This document shows, piece by piece, positions 25,986-33,288 of a stretch of 64,000 bases of DNA; the first letter of the stretch is position 1, and the number at the start of each line of letters is the position of its first letter. The position numbers and the translations under genes were made by a program. A model generated the notes under the pieces. That model was not told the DNA's origin. It did not search any database and was given only the letters and a program-made list of their open reading frames with translations. The DNA comes from Maricaulis sp965228215. Its GTDB lineage: Bacteria; Pseudomonadota; Alphaproteobacteria; Caulobacterales; Maricaulaceae. The stretch covers positions 1,178,001-1,242,000 of the forward strand of contig OZ245800.1 in the NCBI GenBank assembly GCA_965228215.1. Reading direction: 5' to 3'.

Positions 25986-27509
25986 TCAATGCTGTCCCGG
26001 TAGGCCAGCAGGTTGCTCGTCTTCCGGCGGCACGAAGTCCATCGCGGCCATCGGGACCGACCGGCCGTCTTCCTGCACGATGCGCACATGTTTGCGTTTC
26101 AGTCCGCGCGGTTCCTTCACGCCGCACGAATGGGCGATCATTTCGACATGCTTGCGCATCGTGACGGCGTATTCGGCCACCATGTCGGCCTTCTCGCGGA
26201 CAACGAGGCCGCGCTGGAGGCTTTTCTTGTGCGTGGTCACGCCGGTCGGGCAGGTATTCTTGTGGCATTTGAGAGCCTGGATACAGCCCAGCGAGAACAT
26301 GAAGCCGCGCCCGCACTGGACGAAATCCGCGCCGGCGGCGAGGGCCCAGGCCACCGCGCCCGGAATGAGAAGCTTGCCCGATGCGATCGTGCGGATCCGG
26401 TCGCGCAGACCGTGGCGTTTGAGAATATCGACCACCATTGGCAGGGATTCGCGGACCGTCAGGCCAACATTGTCCATCAGAGCCATGGGGGCCGCGCCGG
26501 TACCGCCATCGCCGCCATCGATGGTGATGAAATCCGGCGCGCTCGCCTCGCCCCGGCGCTGGATTTCCTCACACAATTCATCCAGCCAGCCATAGGCGCC
26601 GATCACGGTCTTGAAGCCGACCGGCTTGCCCGACACCGAACGGATGCGCTCGATCATGTCGAGCAGGTCGGCGACACTGTCGATCTCAGGATGACGGTTC
26701 GGGGAAAGTGCGGCCTCGCCCACCGGGATGCCGCGGATCCTGGAAATCTCCTCATTCACCTTCGAGGCAGGCAGGATCCCGCCCTTACCCGGCTTGGCGC
26801 CCTGGCTCAGTTTCAGCTCGAACATGCGGACTTCGGGGTGGTCAGCGATCTCGCGCAGCCGGTCTTCGCAGAGCCCGCCGTTTTCGTCACGCACACCGAA
26901 TTTCGCGGTGCCGATCTGGAAAACGAGATCGCAGCCGCCCTCCAAATGGTGGGGAGACAGCCCGCCCTCGCCGGTATTGAGCCAAATCCCGGATTGTTTC
27001 GCGCCCTTTGACAGCGCGCGGATGGCGGGTGTGGAGAGCGAGCCATAACTCATCGCCGAGATGTTGAAGAATGAGGGTGCGTCATAGGGAATGCGGCAGT
27101 GCGGCCCAATGGTCATTGGCCGGGTCAGCGCCGCATCGTCGTCCAGGACGGGAAAGGCGCAATTGTTGAAGATCGCGGTTCCCACCTTGTCCATCTGTTT
27201 GGTGGAGCCGAAGGGAATGGTGCCGCCTTCGCCGTGGGCGGCCCGGTCAACCCAGTCGCGCTCGGCCCGGTTGAAGGGCAATTCCTCGCGGTCCATGGCG
27301 AAGAAATACTGGCGGAAGAATTCCCCCAGCGTCGTGAACAGGCTGCGGAAACGGCCGAACACCGGGTAATTGCGCCGGATCGCGTCCGCGGTCTGCGTGG
27401 TGTCGCGCACATACATGAAGAACACGACGAGCACGCCGGTCCCGACTGCCAGGATGAAGACTTGCGTCAGGACGGACAGGGCATCCATTGCCCATTGCGG
27501 CAGACCCAT
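25986..27509 (-). CDS. Membrane-anchored FMN-binding glutamate synthase-like protein
   Basis: A 507-residue GltB central-domain homologue. One N-terminal membrane segment (about residues 8-32) precedes the FMN barrel with FFNISAMSYGSLSTPAIRALS, 'ELKLSQGAKPGKGG', ITIDGGDGGTGAAP and 'GADFVQCGRGFMFSLGC'. The cluster cysteines are in GCIQALKCHKNTCPTG, matching the 3Fe-4S motif of glutamate synthase. It lacks the glutaminase domain, so it is not a full GOGAT; proteins of this type have no settled substrate. The GAGGGG ribosome binding site lies in the arm of a long hairpin just upstream. Confidence 0.88.
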   Translation of the reverse strand: MGLPQWAMDALSVLTQVFILAVGTGVLVVFFMYVRDTTQTADAIRRNYPVFGRFRSLFTTLGEFFRQYFFAMDREELPFNRAERDWVDRAAHGEGGTIPFGSTKQMDKVGTAIFNNCAFPVLDDDAALTRPMTIGPHCRIPYDAPSFFNISAMSYGSLSTPAIRALSKGAKQSGIWLNTGEGGLSPHHLEGGCDLVFQIGTAKFGVRDENGGLCEDRLREIADHPEVRMFELKLSQGAKPGKGGILPASKVNEEISRIRGIPVGEAALSPNRHPEIDSVADLLDMIERIRSVSGKPVGFKTVIGAYGWLDELCEEIQRRGEASAPDFITIDGGDGGTGAAPMALMDNVGLTVRESLPMVVDILKRHGLRDRIRTIASGKLLIPGAVAWALAAGADFVQCGRGFMFSLGCIQALKCHKNTCPTGVTTHKKSLQRGLVVREKADMVAEYAVTMRKHVEMIAHSCGVKEPRGLKRKHVRIVQEDGRSVPMAAMDFVPPEDEQPAGLPGQH

Positions 27510-27515
27510 AACGGA

Positions 27516-27574
27516 AAACCCCTCGCTAGACCGGCGTCATGATGGATCAGACATGCCGGATTGGCGAGGGGTTT
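27516..27574 (-). promoter_or_regulatory. Long inverted repeat masking the start of the GltB-like gene
   Basis: AAACCCCTCGC (27516-27526 complement partner GCGAGGGGTTT at 27564-27574) forms a perfect 11-base stem with an inner 5-base stem (CCGGC 27531-27535, GCCGG 27555-27559). In the minus-strand transcript the 3' arm is GCGAGGGGTTT, followed by TCCGTTATG, so the Shine-Dalgarno GAGGGG is base-paired. It lies between the end of grpE and the next gene and can act as a terminator (GGGGTTTT) or a start-masking switch. Confidence 0.6.
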
Positions 27575-27602
27575 CAAGGACTCAAGGTGAGTCCGGACAG
27601 GC

Positions 27603-28241
27603 TCAGGCCTTCACGTCGACATTGCCGCCGGTTTCGCCATTCCCGTCATCGCCGGAGCCGGGCTGGGCCTGGCCTGCGGAGACGGCGACCATGGCTGCGC
27701 GCAGCGTGCGGGTGCCGATGACAAAACCGGTCTGCATGACGGAAGCGATCCGGCCGGCCGGCTGGTCGGACGGGATCTGGGCGACGGCCTGGTGCACGTG
27801 CGGGTCGAAGGCCTCGCCTGGCGCCGGGTCGACCTTCTTCACACCGTGGCGTTCCATCTTCGAGAGCAGAGCACGTTCGGTCATGGCCACGCCGTCGACC
27901 AGGTTTTTCATCGCGTCGGAGGCGGTTTCCAGCGCGTCCTTGTCGACCGCGGCGATGGCGCGCGACAGGTTGTCCGCGACGTCGAGCATGTCCTTGGCGA
28001 AATTGCTGACCGCGTATTCGCGCGTGTCGCGGACTTCCTTTTCCGCCCGCTTGCGCGTGTTCTCGGTATCGGCGACAGCACGCAGAAGCCGGTCGCGCAG
28101 CATGTCGAGCTCGCCGCCCAGGCGCTCGACAGTCTCGTCAGCGGTCTCTGCCGGGGCCTCGGCGGTCTCAGCATTTTCTTCAATGTTTTCCGGAGTTTCG
28201 TCTTCCGGATTCGGCGTGTTCTCTGTGTCGCTCATGCTCAT
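27603..28241 (-). CDS. grpE: Nucleotide exchange factor GrpE
   Basis: A 212-residue co-chaperone that releases ADP from DnaK. An acidic, Glu/Thr-rich N-terminal tail (residues 5-40) leads into the long dimerisation helix (LGGELDMLRDRLLRAVADTENTRKR) and the C-terminal beta domain with HGVKKVDPAPGEAFDPHVHQAVAQ and VMQTGFVIGTRTLRAA. The C-terminal tail is Gly/Asp-rich. It follows hrcA by six bases, the common hrcA-grpE operon. A second ATG two codons in is an alternative start. Confidence 0.96.
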   Translation of the reverse strand: MSMSDTENTPNPEDETPENIEENAETAEAPAETADETVERLGGELDMLRDRLLRAVADTENTRKRAEKEVRDTREYAVSNFAKDMLDVADNLSRAIAAVDKDALETASDAMKNLVDGVAMTERALLSKMERHGVKKVDPAPGEAFDPHVHQAVAQIPSDQPAGRIASVMQTGFVIGTRTLRAAMVAVSAGQAQPGSGDDGNGETGGNVDVKA

Positions 28242-28247
28242 TCACTC

Positions 28248-29318
28248 TTACGGTCGTGCATCGTCCAGGATCTGACCGACGACGCGCGCGGTATAGTCGA
28301 CGAGGGGGATAACACGGGCATAGTTCAAACGCGTTGGCCCAATTACACCTAGCGCACCCACGATCTCCTGTTCGCGGTTCATATAGGGTGCCACGATCAC
28401 GCTTGAACCCGACAGGCTGAAGAGCGGGTTTTCGGCGCCGATGAAGAGGCGCACGCCCTGGCCGTCGCGGGCCTTGTCGAGCAGGGAGATAAGCTCCTGC
28501 TTGCGTTCCAGGTCCTCGAAGAGAAGGCGGATGCGTTCCAGGTCCTCGCTCGCCTCGACATTTTCCAGCAGGCGCGCCTGGCCGCGGACGATGAGCGAAC
28601 GATTGCTGTCTCCACCGGACCATTCCGCCAGCCCGGTCTTCACCAGGGCGGCAGCGGCATCATCGAGCTGCGCCTGGCGGCTGCTGATCTCGGTCTCTAT
28701 ATCCTTGCGGGCCTCGCCCAGCGACCGGCCCTTCAGGCGCATCGAGAGGTAATTACCTGCCTCGATGAGTGCCGCTGGTGGCAGGCCGTCGGGCGGCGTC
28801 ATCAGTCGGTTCTCTACCGTGCCGTCCGCGAAGACGAGAATGGCCAGGACTTCCAGTTTCGACAGCGGCACGAATTCCACATGGCGCAACGGCGCCTCGC
28901 GCTTGGGCGTCACGACGAGGCCGGCACCACCGGCCAGCCCGCCCAGCAGGGAGGTCGCCTCGGAGAGGAGATCCGGCATCGAACGGCCCGATGCGCCGAC
29001 CCGGCCCTCGATGGAGCTGCGTTCGTTTGCGCTCAGCTCGCCGACCTGGAGCAGGCCGTCAACGAACAGGCGAAGGCCGGCATGCGTGGGCATGCGGCCG
29101 GCGCTGGCATGGGGCGCCGACAGGAGGCCCAGGCCTGCAAGATCCGCCATCGTGTTGCGGATCGAGGCCGGTGACAGGTTGAGATGACCGATCTGGGACA
29201 GCGTGCGCGAGCCGACCGGTTCCCCGGTCTGCAGGTAATTCTCCACGATCTCGCGGAAGATCGTGCGCATGCGGTCATCAAGGGCGGCCAGGCCGGACCC
29301 GGCGAGCGTGTCAGTCAT
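28248..29318 (-). CDS. hrcA: Heat-inducible transcription repressor HrcA
   Basis: A 356-residue repressor that binds CIRCE elements and needs GroEL for activity. The N-terminal winged helix (RTIFREIVENYLQTGEPVGSRTL, LSPASIRNTMADLAGLGLL) and the SAGRMPTHAGLRLFVD motif are characteristic; the GAF-like C-terminal domain ends with GVIGPTRLNYARVIPLVDYTA. Start at 29318 follows GGGAG at suitable spacing. It is divergent from rph with a 152-base gap. No full CIRCE is visible in that gap, so autoregulation is not evident. Confidence 0.96.
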   Translation of the reverse strand: MTDTLAGSGLAALDDRMRTIFREIVENYLQTGEPVGSRTLSQIGHLNLSPASIRNTMADLAGLGLLSAPHASAGRMPTHAGLRLFVDGLLQVGELSANERSSIEGRVGASGRSMPDLLSEATSLLGGLAGGAGLVVTPKREAPLRHVEFVPLSKLEVLAILVFADGTVENRLMTPPDGLPPAALIEAGNYLSMRLKGRSLGEARKDIETEISSRQAQLDDAAAALVKTGLAEWSGGDSNRSLIVRGQARLLENVEASEDLERIRLLFEDLERKQELISLLDKARDGQGVRLFIGAENPLFSLSGSSVIVAPYMNREQEIVGALGVIGPTRLNYARVIPLVDYTARVVGQILDDARP

Positions 29319-29433
29319 GACTCCCAAATAAGCAAGACGCTGCGCGAGTGCAAATCGGTGATTTGCCGTACGGAATGCGCGAATGCTTGATGCTGCCGCC
29401 AATGCCGTTTAGGAGCGGGCAACTATCCAGACA

Positions 29434-29449
29434 CGGGACCCGGGTCCCG
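29434..29449. repeat. 16-base perfect palindrome in hrcA-rph gap
   Basis: CGGGACCCGGGTCCCG reads the same on both strands and lies 21 bases before the rph start. It is GC-only apart from one A/T pair per arm. It could be a protein-binding site or a GC-rich leader hairpin; nothing links it to HrcA, whose site is TTAGCACTC-N9-GAGTGCTAA. Confidence 0.45.
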
Positions 29450-29470
29450 CCCCGACAAACGGAGACGCTA

Positions 29471-30187
29471 ATGAGACCCCACGGACGTGCGGCCGATGCC
29501 ATGCGCAGCATTATTCTGGAGCCGGGCTTTTCTGCCCACGCGGAAGGTTCATGCCTCGTGCGCTGCGGCGACACCCATGTCCTGTGCAATGCCAGCGTGG
29601 AAGAGAATGTTCCGCCTTGGCTGCGCGGCGGCGGCAAGGGCTGGGTGACCGCCGAGTACGGCATGCTGCCGCGGTCGACGCATACGCGTTCGCGGCGCGA
29701 GGCAACGGCCGGCAAGCAATCGGGCCGGACCCAGGAAATCCAGCGCCTGATCGGCCGCTCCCTGCGCGCGGTGATCGATCTCAAGGCGCTCGGCGAACGC
29801 CAGATTACGGTGGATTGCGACGTCCTGCAGGCGGATGGCGGTACGCGCACGGCCTCGATCACGGGCGCCTGGGTCGCGCTGAAAATGGCGACGGCCTATC
29901 TCGTCGAGGAAGGCCTGCTGAAATCCGACCCGGTGCACAGCCAGCTCGCGGCGATTTCCTGCGGCGTGGTGGATGGCGAAAGCCGCCTGGACCTGGAGTA
30001 TGAAGAGGACCGCCGCGCCGAGGCCGACGCGAATTTCGTGCTCACACCCCAGGGCGGCATTGTCGAGATTCAGGCCACCGCAGAGGACCGGCCGATCCCG
30101 GAAAGCGCCTTCGTTGAAATGCTTGCCTTGGCCAAGAAAGGCGTTGCAGAATTGAGCGAGATTCAGAATTCCGCGCTTGGGGCCTGA
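29471..30187 (+). CDS. rph: Ribonuclease PH
   Basis: A 238-residue phosphorolytic exoribonuclease that trims tRNA 3' ends. It opens with MRPHGRAADAMRSI, close to the family's MRPSGR start, and contains CGDTHVLCNASVEENVPPWLRG, GWVTAEYGMLPRSTHTR, GRTQEIQRLIGRSLRAV and DCDVLQADGGTRTASITGA split across the barrel. The start follows GGAGACGCTA. In alphaproteobacteria rph lies beside hrcA and upstream of rdgB-hemW; here the latter pair is 1.3 kb further on, past the inserted DUF2975 operon. Confidence 0.97.
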   Translation: MRPHGRAADAMRSIILEPGFSAHAEGSCLVRCGDTHVLCNASVEENVPPWLRGGGKGWVTAEYGMLPRSTHTRSRREATAGKQSGRTQEIQRLIGRSLRAVIDLKALGERQITVDCDVLQADGGTRTASITGAWVALKMATAYLVEEGLLKSDPVHSQLAAISCGVVDGESRLDLEYEEDRRAEADANFVLTPQGGIVEIQATAEDRPIPESAFVEMLALAKKGVAELSEIQNSALGA

Positions 30188-30215
30188 GACATTTCGGGAT
30201 TTCGCGGTAGAAAGA

Positions 30216-30305
30216 CAGACGGCGGGAGTGCGCTGGGGGGCTGAAAAATAGCCCGCACGAGCTCTAGGGAAGGGGCGTCCCGTGCAGGCTCACCCCCGCC
30301 GTCTG
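30216..30305 (+). ncRNA. Candidate structured RNA element after rph
   Basis: CAGACGGCGGG (30216-30226) pairs perfectly with CCCGCCGTCTG (30295-30305), closing a 68-base interior. Inside, GGGCT (30238-30242) pairs with AGCCC (30250-30254), and GCAC (30255-30258) can pair either with GTGC at 30228-30231 or, as GCACG, with CGTGC at 30281-30285, so two folds compete. An intrinsic terminator follows directly. It may be the 3' end of the rph message or an independent small RNA; no known family was recognised. Confidence 0.45.
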
Positions 30306-30308
30306 AAG

Positions 30309-30341
30309 CGCCCTCGGTTAGGCCCGGGGGCGTTTTCTTTT
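30309..30341 (+). terminator. Strong intrinsic terminator after rph
   Basis: CGCCCTCGG (30309-30317) pairs with CCGGGGGCG (30324-30332), nine pairs with one G-U and a six-base loop, followed by TTTTCTTTT. This is a textbook rho-independent terminator reading rightward. It ends rph or the structured RNA before it. Confidence 0.85.
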
Positions 30342-30352
30342 GCCTGGTCGCG

Positions 30353-30592
30353 CTATTCAGCAGCGTCCCGGGCATCATCCTCTTCGTCATCATCATCGAA
30401 GGACAAAAGGTCCCCCGGCTGACAATTCAATTCCCGGCAGAGCGCTTCCAGCGTCGAGAAGCGAACGGCCTTGGCCTTGCCTGTCTTGAGGATGGACAGG
30501 TTGGCCATCGTGATTCCGACCCGGTCGCACAATTCAGTCAGCGACATGCGTCGGTCCAGCAGCATCCGGTCGAGGGTGACGCGAATAGGCAT
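30353..30592 (-). CDS. Cro/C1-type small HTH regulator
   Basis: A 79-residue protein that is almost entirely one helix-turn-helix domain (MSLTELCDRVGITMANLSILKTGKAKAVRF in pieces, residues 16-45) ending in an acidic tail (DDDDEEDDARDAAE). This type, with the 'MANLSILKTGKAKA' recognition helix, is regularly encoded after a DUF2975 membrane protein, as here (12 bases). It likely represses its own operon at the TATCG/CGATA sites upstream. Its acidic tail is at the immediate C terminus. Confidence 0.85.
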   Translation of the reverse strand: MPIRVTLDRMLLDRRMSLTELCDRVGITMANLSILKTGKAKAVRFSTLEALCRELNCQPGDLLSFDDDDEEDDARDAAE

Positions 30593-30604
30593 TGAGGCGT
30601 CTCC

Positions 30605-31153
30605 CTAGATCGTCAATTTTTGTTCTTGGCGCATTCGCGCACCTTCGCGGAAAACCTCCGCAAATACGAGCAGTACTGCCACCGCGAACCAGGCACCCAG
30701 ATTGATGTCCGCGGTGACGGATAGTTCGGCGCCGCCCATGACCGGTTGTTCCATGAAGGTCATGATCATGGCGGCTGCGCCCTGGGTGGCGTGGCGCAGT
30801 ATCTGGTAGACCGCGATGGCGATCGCGATCACCCGCAAATGCCCGGCATTCTCCGGGACAAAGGGGTCGCCGGCGATCAGGGTCGCAACAATGCGCCGCA
30901 GCCGATCGATGACGATGAGGGCCGCGATCATCTCGGCGACGAGAATCGGGAAGGCCATGCCCAATTCGTGAATCGCGCCGAGCAATTGCGATACGCGGCT
31001 GGGCGAATAGCCCATGAAATCCATCAGGTAGGTTGCAGCGGCTGCCACCAGCACGATCGAGGCGATGCCGAGCAAACCCCAGGCAACAAGCCAGACCGCG
31101 TCCAGTATCATTTTCAGAATCGAAGCGAGCGATCCTTGTCCCAGCGCCTTCAT
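30605..31153 (-). CDS. DUF2975 membrane protein
   Basis: A 182-residue integral membrane protein with about four segments (residues 15-42, 62-84, 108-126, 150-166). The motif 'LIAGDPFVPENAGHLRVIAIAIAV' in the middle is typical of DUF2975. These proteins are paired with a small Cro/C1-type regulator, and the membrane partner is thought, without proof, to modulate it. It lies in one strand with the regulator downstream and a 53-residue one-TM protein 63 bases upstream. Confidence 0.82.
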   Translation of the reverse strand: MKALGQGSLASILKMILDAVWLVAWGLLGIASIVLVAAAATYLMDFMGYSPSRVSQLLGAIHELGMAFPILVAEMIAALIVIDRLRRIVATLIAGDPFVPENAGHLRVIAIAIAVYQILRHATQGAAAMIMTFMEQPVMGGAELSVTADINLGAWFAVAVLLVFAEVFREGARMRQEQKLTI

Positions 31154-31216
31154 TCCTGCCCTTCCCTGTTTCAGACAAGGCCGGCACCAAGTGCCGGCCC
31201 TATCCCTTGATCGCCA

Positions 31217-31378
31217 TTATGCGACCACCGGAGCGACGGCGTAGAATGCGCCGACAGCAACCGAAATCAACAGTGCCATATTGATCGCGAAAGACGCGAA
31301 CGCACGTGCACCAGAATTTTCGGGCCTGACCATCTCATTGTTTCCTTCTGCTTGCATCAAACCAATTACCGTTGTCAT
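31217..31378 (-). CDS. 53-residue single-TM protein upstream of DUF2975 gene
   Basis: A short frame encoding a small protein with a polar N-terminal half and a hydrophobic C-terminal helix (FASFAINMALLISVAVGAFY, residues 27-46) ending in APVVA. Two later in-frame ATGs exist; the one at 31333 (MVRPENSG, 38 residues) has an AAGGA nine bases upstream and may be the real start. It lies between the palindromic operator and the DUF2975 gene, on the same strand, and so is likely the first gene of that operon. I do not recognise a family. Confidence 0.5.
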   Translation of the reverse strand: MTTVIGLMQAEGNNEMVRPENSGARAFASFAINMALLISVAVGAFYAVAPVVA

Positions 31379-31412
31379 TGCTAGTTCCAGGACGATGTCT
31401 CCCGTCCTTGTT

Positions 31413-31426
31413 GTTTATCGATAAAC
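31413..31426. promoter_or_regulatory. Palindromic operator of the DUF2975 operon
   Basis: GTTTATCGATAAAC is a perfect 14-base palindrome (extended to 22 bases with one mismatched pair). On the minus strand it overlaps a possible -10 region 17 bases after TTGCGC, and lies 35 bases before the small gene. It shares the TATCG/CGATA halves with the next repeat, which fits binding by the operon's own Cro/C1-type protein. Confidence 0.5.
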
Positions 31427-31453
31427 GACAGGATTGGAGAGCGCAAGCAAAAA

Positions 31454-31491
31454 ATATCGTTTTTCGATATGAATTTTTCGAAAGGCGATAT
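31454..31491. promoter_or_regulatory. Second TATCG/CGATA operator, beside rdgB
   Basis: ATATCG (31454-31459) and CGATAT (31465-31470) form an inverted repeat with a five-base T spacer; another CGATAT half lies at 31486-31491, beyond a TTTCGAAA palindrome. The segment sits directly before rdgB, so one regulator could act on both the DUF2975 operon and rdgB. Confidence 0.45.
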
Positions 31492-31513
31492 GGAAGTGGG
31501 TGAAAAAGGGCCG

Positions 31514-32110
31514 ATGACGACGTCAGATGCGTGGGTATTAGCCAGTCATAATGCCGGAAAAATCAAAGAGTTACGCCAAAAACTCAAGGCCGTGGGCATG
31601 GATTTGCTGAGCGCTGCAGATTGCTCGCTGGATGAACCCGAAGAAACGGAAAGCACATTCGAAGGTAATGCTGCGCTGAAGGCCAGGGCGGCTTGCGAGG
31701 CCACTGGACGGGTCTGCGTCGCCGATGATTCCGGTCTTTCCGTCGACGCGCTCGGCGGTGATCCCGGCATCTACTCGGCACGCTGGGCCGGCGAGCCCCG
31801 TGATTTCAATCGTGCCATGCAGCGGGTTCACGAGGCGCTTGAAGAGATTGGTAGCGCCGACCGGACGGCGCGCTTCGTCTGCGTCATCGCCGTCGCGCAC
31901 CCCGACGGCCGGCTCGAGCATTATCGCGGCGAGGTGGTGGGCGAAATCGTCTGGCCGCCGCGCGGTGATGCCGGTTTCGGTTATGACCCGATCTTCCAGC
32001 CTGACGGGCATGACCGCACCTTCGCCCAGATGAGCGGCGAGGAGAAGCAGTCCATGAGCCATCGTGGCCGCGCCCTCGACCTGATGCTGGAGGCGGAATT
32101 TCCCGCATGA
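31514..32110 (+). CDS. rdgB: Non-canonical purine NTP pyrophosphatase (ITP/XTPase)
   Basis: A 198-residue Ham1/RdgB protein that hydrolyses ITP, dITP and XTP. The LASHNAGKIKEL N-terminal motif, TFEGNAALKARAACEAT, VADDSGLSVDALGG, and GFGYDPIFQPDG with FAQMSGEEKQSMSHRGRAL are all family signatures. I choose the ATG at 31514, which places the motif at the usual distance; an ATG 24 bases upstream (31490) with AAAGG ahead of it is a real alternative and would overlap the operator. It overlaps hemW by four bases. Confidence 0.95.
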   Translation: MTTSDAWVLASHNAGKIKELRQKLKAVGMDLLSAADCSLDEPEETESTFEGNAALKARAACEATGRVCVADDSGLSVDALGGDPGIYSARWAGEPRDFNRAMQRVHEALEEIGSADRTARFVCVIAVAHPDGRLEHYRGEVVGEIVWPPRGDAGFGYDPIFQPDGHDRTFAQMSGEEKQSMSHRGRALDLMLEAEFPA

Positions 32111-33270
32111 CCCAGTCCGGCCGGCATCTGTATGACGCCTTGGGGCTCTACTTGCACTGGCCCTATTGCGCGCGGATCTGCCCCTATTGCGATTTCAATG
32201 TCTACCGGCCGAAGGGCGAGGAGGACGCGCTCCTCGCTGCCATGCTGGTCGACATGACGCGCTGGCGCGAGCTGACCGGCGCCCGCCCCCTGGCCAGCCT
32301 TCATTTCGGCGGAGGCACGCCTTCCTTGATGAGCGAGGCCCAGCTCGCCCGCCTGATCGAGCACGCCGGGGCGCTCTGGGGGTTTGAGGCCGGAGCCGAG
32401 ATCGGGCTGGAAGCCAATCCCAATGACATGGACGGGTTTGCCGGCATGGCGGCGGCGGGCATTAATCGTCTGTCACTGGGCGTGCAGAGCCTGTCAGATG
32501 AGGCCCTTGATATGCTGGGCCGTGATCATGATGCCAACGAGGCGCGGAGCGCGATCGAGCGCGGGCAGGGCCTCTTCGATCGTCTCTCTGTCGACATGAT
32601 CTATGCTCGGGCCGGCCAGACCGCTGATGAGTGGCGGACGGAATTGCAGACCGTTCTCGATTCCGGCGTGGCGCACGTCTCGCCCTACCAGCTCACGATC
32701 GAGAGCGGCACGGCGTTCGGCAAGCGAACGCAGCGCGGCGAGAGGCTGACCAGCGAGGCCGAACTTGCTGCAGATCTCTACGATCTGACCGAAGAGGTGT
32801 GCACGGCTGCGGGTCTCTGTCTCTACGAGGTCTCCAACTTCGCCCGGTCCCCGGCGGACCAGTCACGGCACAACCGTCTCTACTGGGATGGCGGTGACTG
32901 GATCGGTATCGGTCCGGGAGCCCATGGCCGTCTCGGCCGGCACGGCAGCGGCGGCCGCCGGGCCATCGCGCCGGAGCGTCGTCCTTCAGACTATATACGT
33001 GTGATGGACAGCGATGGCTGGTGGCTGGACGACGAGACCCTGTCCGGCGGCGATGAAGCGGCCGAGCGCATTCTCATGGGGCTGCGCCTGGTGGATGGTC
33101 TCGACAGATCAGCTCTGCGACTGGCGACCGGACGCGATATCAATGCCGATCAAGCCAACGAGTACGCCGCCCAGGAATTGGTCGAGCTGGATGGCGAAAT
33201 CATCCGCCTCACCGCGCAGGGGCGGATCTTCGCGGACAGGATTTCCAACGAACTCGTACCGGACGATTGA
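32107..33270 (+). CDS. hemW: Radical SAM heme chaperone HemW
   Basis: A 387-residue radical SAM protein. The CARICPYCDFN motif supplies the [4Fe-4S] cysteines (CxxxCxxC) and the residue after is Asp as in HemW-type proteins; the HFGGGTPSLM and LSLGVQSLSDEALDMLGR segments follow. HemW resembles coproporphyrinogen dehydrogenase HemN but lacks the fourth cysteine of its CxxxCxxCxC motif and instead transfers heme to membrane enzymes. Starts within the rdgB stop (ATGA). Confidence 0.93.
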   Translation: MTQSGRHLYDALGLYLHWPYCARICPYCDFNVYRPKGEEDALLAAMLVDMTRWRELTGARPLASLHFGGGTPSLMSEAQLARLIEHAGALWGFEAGAEIGLEANPNDMDGFAGMAAAGINRLSLGVQSLSDEALDMLGRDHDANEARSAIERGQGLFDRLSVDMIYARAGQTADEWRTELQTVLDSGVAHVSPYQLTIESGTAFGKRTQRGERLTSEAELAADLYDLTEEVCTAAGLCLYEVSNFARSPADQSRHNRLYWDGGDWIGIGPGAHGRLGRHGSGGRRAIAPERRPSDYIRVMDSDGWWLDDETLSGGDEAAERILMGLRLVDGLDRSALRLATGRDINADQANEYAAQELVELDGEIIRLTAQGRIFADRISNELVPDD

Positions 33271-33288
33271 TCCGGGCGGGGCGTCTCG

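Noticed and set aside
27539..27721. 60-codon frame inside the grpE-downstream hairpin region
   Set aside because: Arg-rich shadow overlapping grpE antisense; no ribosome binding site or family.
29346..29354. GAGTGCAAA resembling half of a CIRCE element before hrcA
   Set aside because: The matching TTAGCACTC half at nine-base spacing is absent, so HrcA binding is not supported.
30216..30305. SRP RNA, 6S RNA or tmRNA identity for the structured element
   Set aside because: The SRP GGAAG/AGCAG loop, the 6S bubble layout and tmRNA ends were not found by eye.
30353..31153. Toxin-antitoxin reading of the small HTH and membrane gene
   Set aside because: DUF2975 proteins have no known toxin activity and the acidic HTH looks like a plain regulator; no toxin fold is seen.
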